From contig NC_044577.1 of NCBI RefSeq assembly GCF_901933205.1, forward strand, positions 124,001-188,000: a DNA stretch of 64,000 nucleotides, in the 5' to 3' direction. The DNA is from Camarhynchus parvulus. Taxonomy: Eukaryota; Chordata; Aves; Passeriformes; Thraupidae. The stretch's first letter is position 1. Each line of letters begins with the position of its first letter. The notes below the pieces were generated by a model. That model had not been told where the DNA came from. It did not search any database and saw only the letters and a list, made by a program, of their open reading frames with translations. Both the position numbers and the translations under genes were made by a program. This document shows, one piece after another, positions 46,478 to 64,000 of the stretch.

Positions 46478-46502
46478 TGTTTATATATATATATATATAT
46501 AC
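46478..46502 (+). repeat. TA dinucleotide tract in PCBP3 3' UTR
   Basis: About ten TA units, positioned within the inferred 3' UTR. Confidence 0.9.
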
Positions 46503-46630
46503 GTTAGTAAAGAAAAGAGTATCTGTGGAGGCAAAGGGAAGACAGTAAATGTACAGGCAGTACAGGCTGGGTGGAGTGCCGGTGGCTGGAGAGGGTCGGG
46601 TGGTGCGGAGTGGAGGATGGTGGGTGGAAA

Positions 46631-61977
<15,347 letters not shown>

Positions 61978-64000
61978 CTAGGAAAAGGGATAAGGAGAGG
62001 GAGAGAGAACATTAGAACAGCTTTCCTGAAACGGCGGCAAAAAGAGTGTTAGAAAGCACCTAACGGAGCACGGCCCCCGGGGCCGGCGGGGCCGCCGCGG
62101 CAACACCCGCACCAGGCAACACCGCGTTTCTGGACAGGAGCACACGGGGGAAAGAGGGGTTTCATGGGCAACAAGGACAACCTGGGGCATGGGAGATCCC
62201 CTGCCAAGGCACGGGCCCCTAAATGGCCTCCTGGATCTCTGCCGCCTCCCTCAGCTTTGCTCTGCTCTGCGCAAACCACATCTCCTGCTCTAGGCTCCGG
62301 GAACCCTCCTCAGAGTGCCCTGAGGAGAGCCTCAAACAGCAAGGTGGGGAGGTACAGCCCATCTGAGCAACCCAGCACCATGCTCAAGCTCTTTGGCTGC
62401 CCTCATCTTCCTCACTGCTGGAACAGGGTCACCGTCAGGCCTTGGTGCGGTCATCGCCATCTGAGCAGTGACATGGGTGCTGCAAGGCACCTGTGGTCAG
62501 CTGAGAGGTGTCCCTGCACAGGGCAGGGGGCTGGAATTAGATGGCCTTTAAGGTCCTTTCCAACCCACACATTCTGTGATTCCGTGATTCTGTGGTCTTG
62601 CTGCTCTCTGTCGGGTCCCTGGGTAGGTCTGAGCAGAGCCGCAGGTGCGATGCGCAGGAGCTGCTCACCCAGGTTCCTCCTCTGGTTTTCTCCTGAACAA
62701 CTTACAGGCTATAGGAAACATGGAAGTTTCTAGGGATCAGGAGAGATTTGAGCTCTCCTCTTCCTTTCTACCCAAAATTAAACAACTCAGTGACTGCTAT
62801 ATAAGGACAGGCAATAGAAATTACACTCTCTTATGGAAAAAAAAAAATTTCCTGTACATTCTTTGGATATCTACTCGTAGGAAAGCAGCATTATCTAAAT
62901 CCTGCTGCTAAGCACCTGTCTGTGGGAAAGCTGATCAAAGTACATCTCCAGCATCCCAAACCCACTTGTTCTTTTATTGCATTACAAATCTTGGAGGGGA
63001 CAAGACGGGATTATCTGTTTAAGACTGAAAGGTGATATGGAACATCTCTATGAGCCATTAAAGCCAGGGCACTTTCCAGATTTCAGACTGCAAGAAGACT
63101 TGTGGGTTTTTCTCTTTCCCATGGCTGAGCTGTACAGAGGAGCAGCACATCTTGCTTTGTGAGAAAAACTTTTTAATACACCTGGCAAGCATCACGTCAG
63201 GCTCATCTCTGCTGCGGTCTGATGATGACCTGGATGTCATCAGGGGCTGCAGTCTGCGACCTGGTCATCCAAAATTCCTCTGGCAGCAGTGCAGCTGCCT
63301 GAGCATCACAGCCAGCAGGGATGGGTAATGTGGCTCCTGGCTATCCCTGCCGAGATGTGCTGCTGCCAAGCTGAAGATGCTTCCACCTGGCTTTGCATCA
63401 CCTTCACCAAGCCTTGCCATCCACATCTGAAGCTTTTCCAGTGGGAAACATGCTCCTTCCTGCTGTGAAAGGGCTGTGCAGCTAGGCAGAGCGCCTTACA
63501 TTGGTCCCTGTTTTGTCTGTCTCCGGCATGCACCAGGAGTGGAATGTGTCACCATCCTGTGTCCCAGAGGCTTTCCTCCTGGAGCTTCTCCCATCTGAGG
63601 TGGCAGGTGTGGACATGAGGCATGTGGCTCAGGTCATCTCCAGCAACTGGTACAGCAGCATTTCTCCATGGCAGAGATCTTCCAGCTCTGCTTGTCACCA
63701 TTTATCCCAGAAAAGGGCACCTTGGACATATATCCATGTGCTCTACAGTCCCTGCTCTCCACCAGCCTTCCTCACTACCACTCCCACTGTGCCTCACTGG
63801 AACACAGCCTTGTGCTCCCAGTTCCAGCTCCCTCAGTGCAGGGGATGCTCTGGCCTCCTCCTCCTGGTTGTGGTCCTTGTGAGGCACAGACCAGGTTCTT
63901 GGAGCAGTGGCTGTTTGTAGCCCCCATATCCTTCTCACAGCACCCTGAGTGCTGCTGGGATGCCAGGCCAGGCTGTCCCAGCTTGCTGGCACCCCTCTGC
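61978..64000 (-). other. PCBP3: PCBP3 intron, right end of window
   Basis: Presumed intron upstream of the linker exon. I looked for the KH2 exon (expected AQVQVAGDMLPNSTERAV) and did not find it. A CpG-rich stretch lies at about 62060-62115 and a CR1 tip at 62500. Confidence 0.6.
62500..62600 (+). mobile_element. CR1 LINE 3' end
   Basis: Forward: GAGGTGTCCCTGCACAGGGC, TTTCCAACCCACACATTCTG and a tail of degenerate TGATTC units. Confidence 0.75.

Larger units (their letters stand above)
45735..46630 (-). other. PCBP3: PCBP3 3' untranslated region (inferred)
   Basis: From the TAA stop to just past the AATAAA at 45755-45760, about 0.9 kb. It contains a TA dinucleotide tract at about 46481-46501. 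No other canonical poly(A) hexamer was seen inside it. Confidence 0.7.

Overview
The window looks like a vertebrate nuclear genome, most likely a bird and probably a songbird. Compact genes with canonical GT-AG introns are embedded in DNA carrying many CR1 LINE 3' ends (tails of repeated ATTCTATG) and two retroviral LTRs of the kind common in passerines. Two genes are clear. Both read on the minus strand, head to tail, in the same order as human 21q22.3: PCBP3 upstream (high coordinates) and COL6A1 downstream (low coordinates). COL6A2, which follows in mammals, was not recognised in the 9.3 kb left of COL6A1.

Layout from right to left, in transcription order. From 61,977 to 46,631 lie the last seven coding exons of PCBP3: the linker between the second and third KH domains, KH3 and the C-terminus, followed by a 3' UTR ending near 45.74 kb. 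The KH1 and KH2 exons lie beyond the right edge. From about 45.7 to 32.6 kb is an intergenic interval with scattered CR1 pieces, two GC/CpG-rich patches and a weak candidate for an undescribed minus-strand transcript ending near 39.9 kb. From 32,364 to 10,788 is the complete COL6A1 coding region in 35 exons, the same number as in human. It comprises a signal peptide, the N-terminal VWA domain, 20 triple-helix exons, a short cysteine-rich hinge and two C-terminal VWA domains (C1, C2). A 3' UTR runs to a poly(A) signal at 9,336-9,341. From 1 to about 9.3 kb I see only CR1 fragments and unassigned intergenic DNA.

Role of the genes: COL6A1 encodes the alpha-1 chain of collagen VI, a microfibril component of the extracellular matrix. 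PCBP3 encodes a poly(C)-binding KH-domain RNA-binding protein. Nothing here suggests a functional link beyond conserved neighbourhood.

The most notable observations are a one-base excess in COL6A1 exon 3, inside a CG run, which breaks the reading frame; an LTR inserted about 40 nt upstream of a collagen-exon splice acceptor; a 9-nt microexon; a tandem NAGNAG acceptor in PCBP3; and the possible extra transcript between the genes. There is no sign of a prokaryotic-style or wholly new system. Exon boundaries were derived by reading splice sites and phase by eye. Repeat boundaries are approximate.
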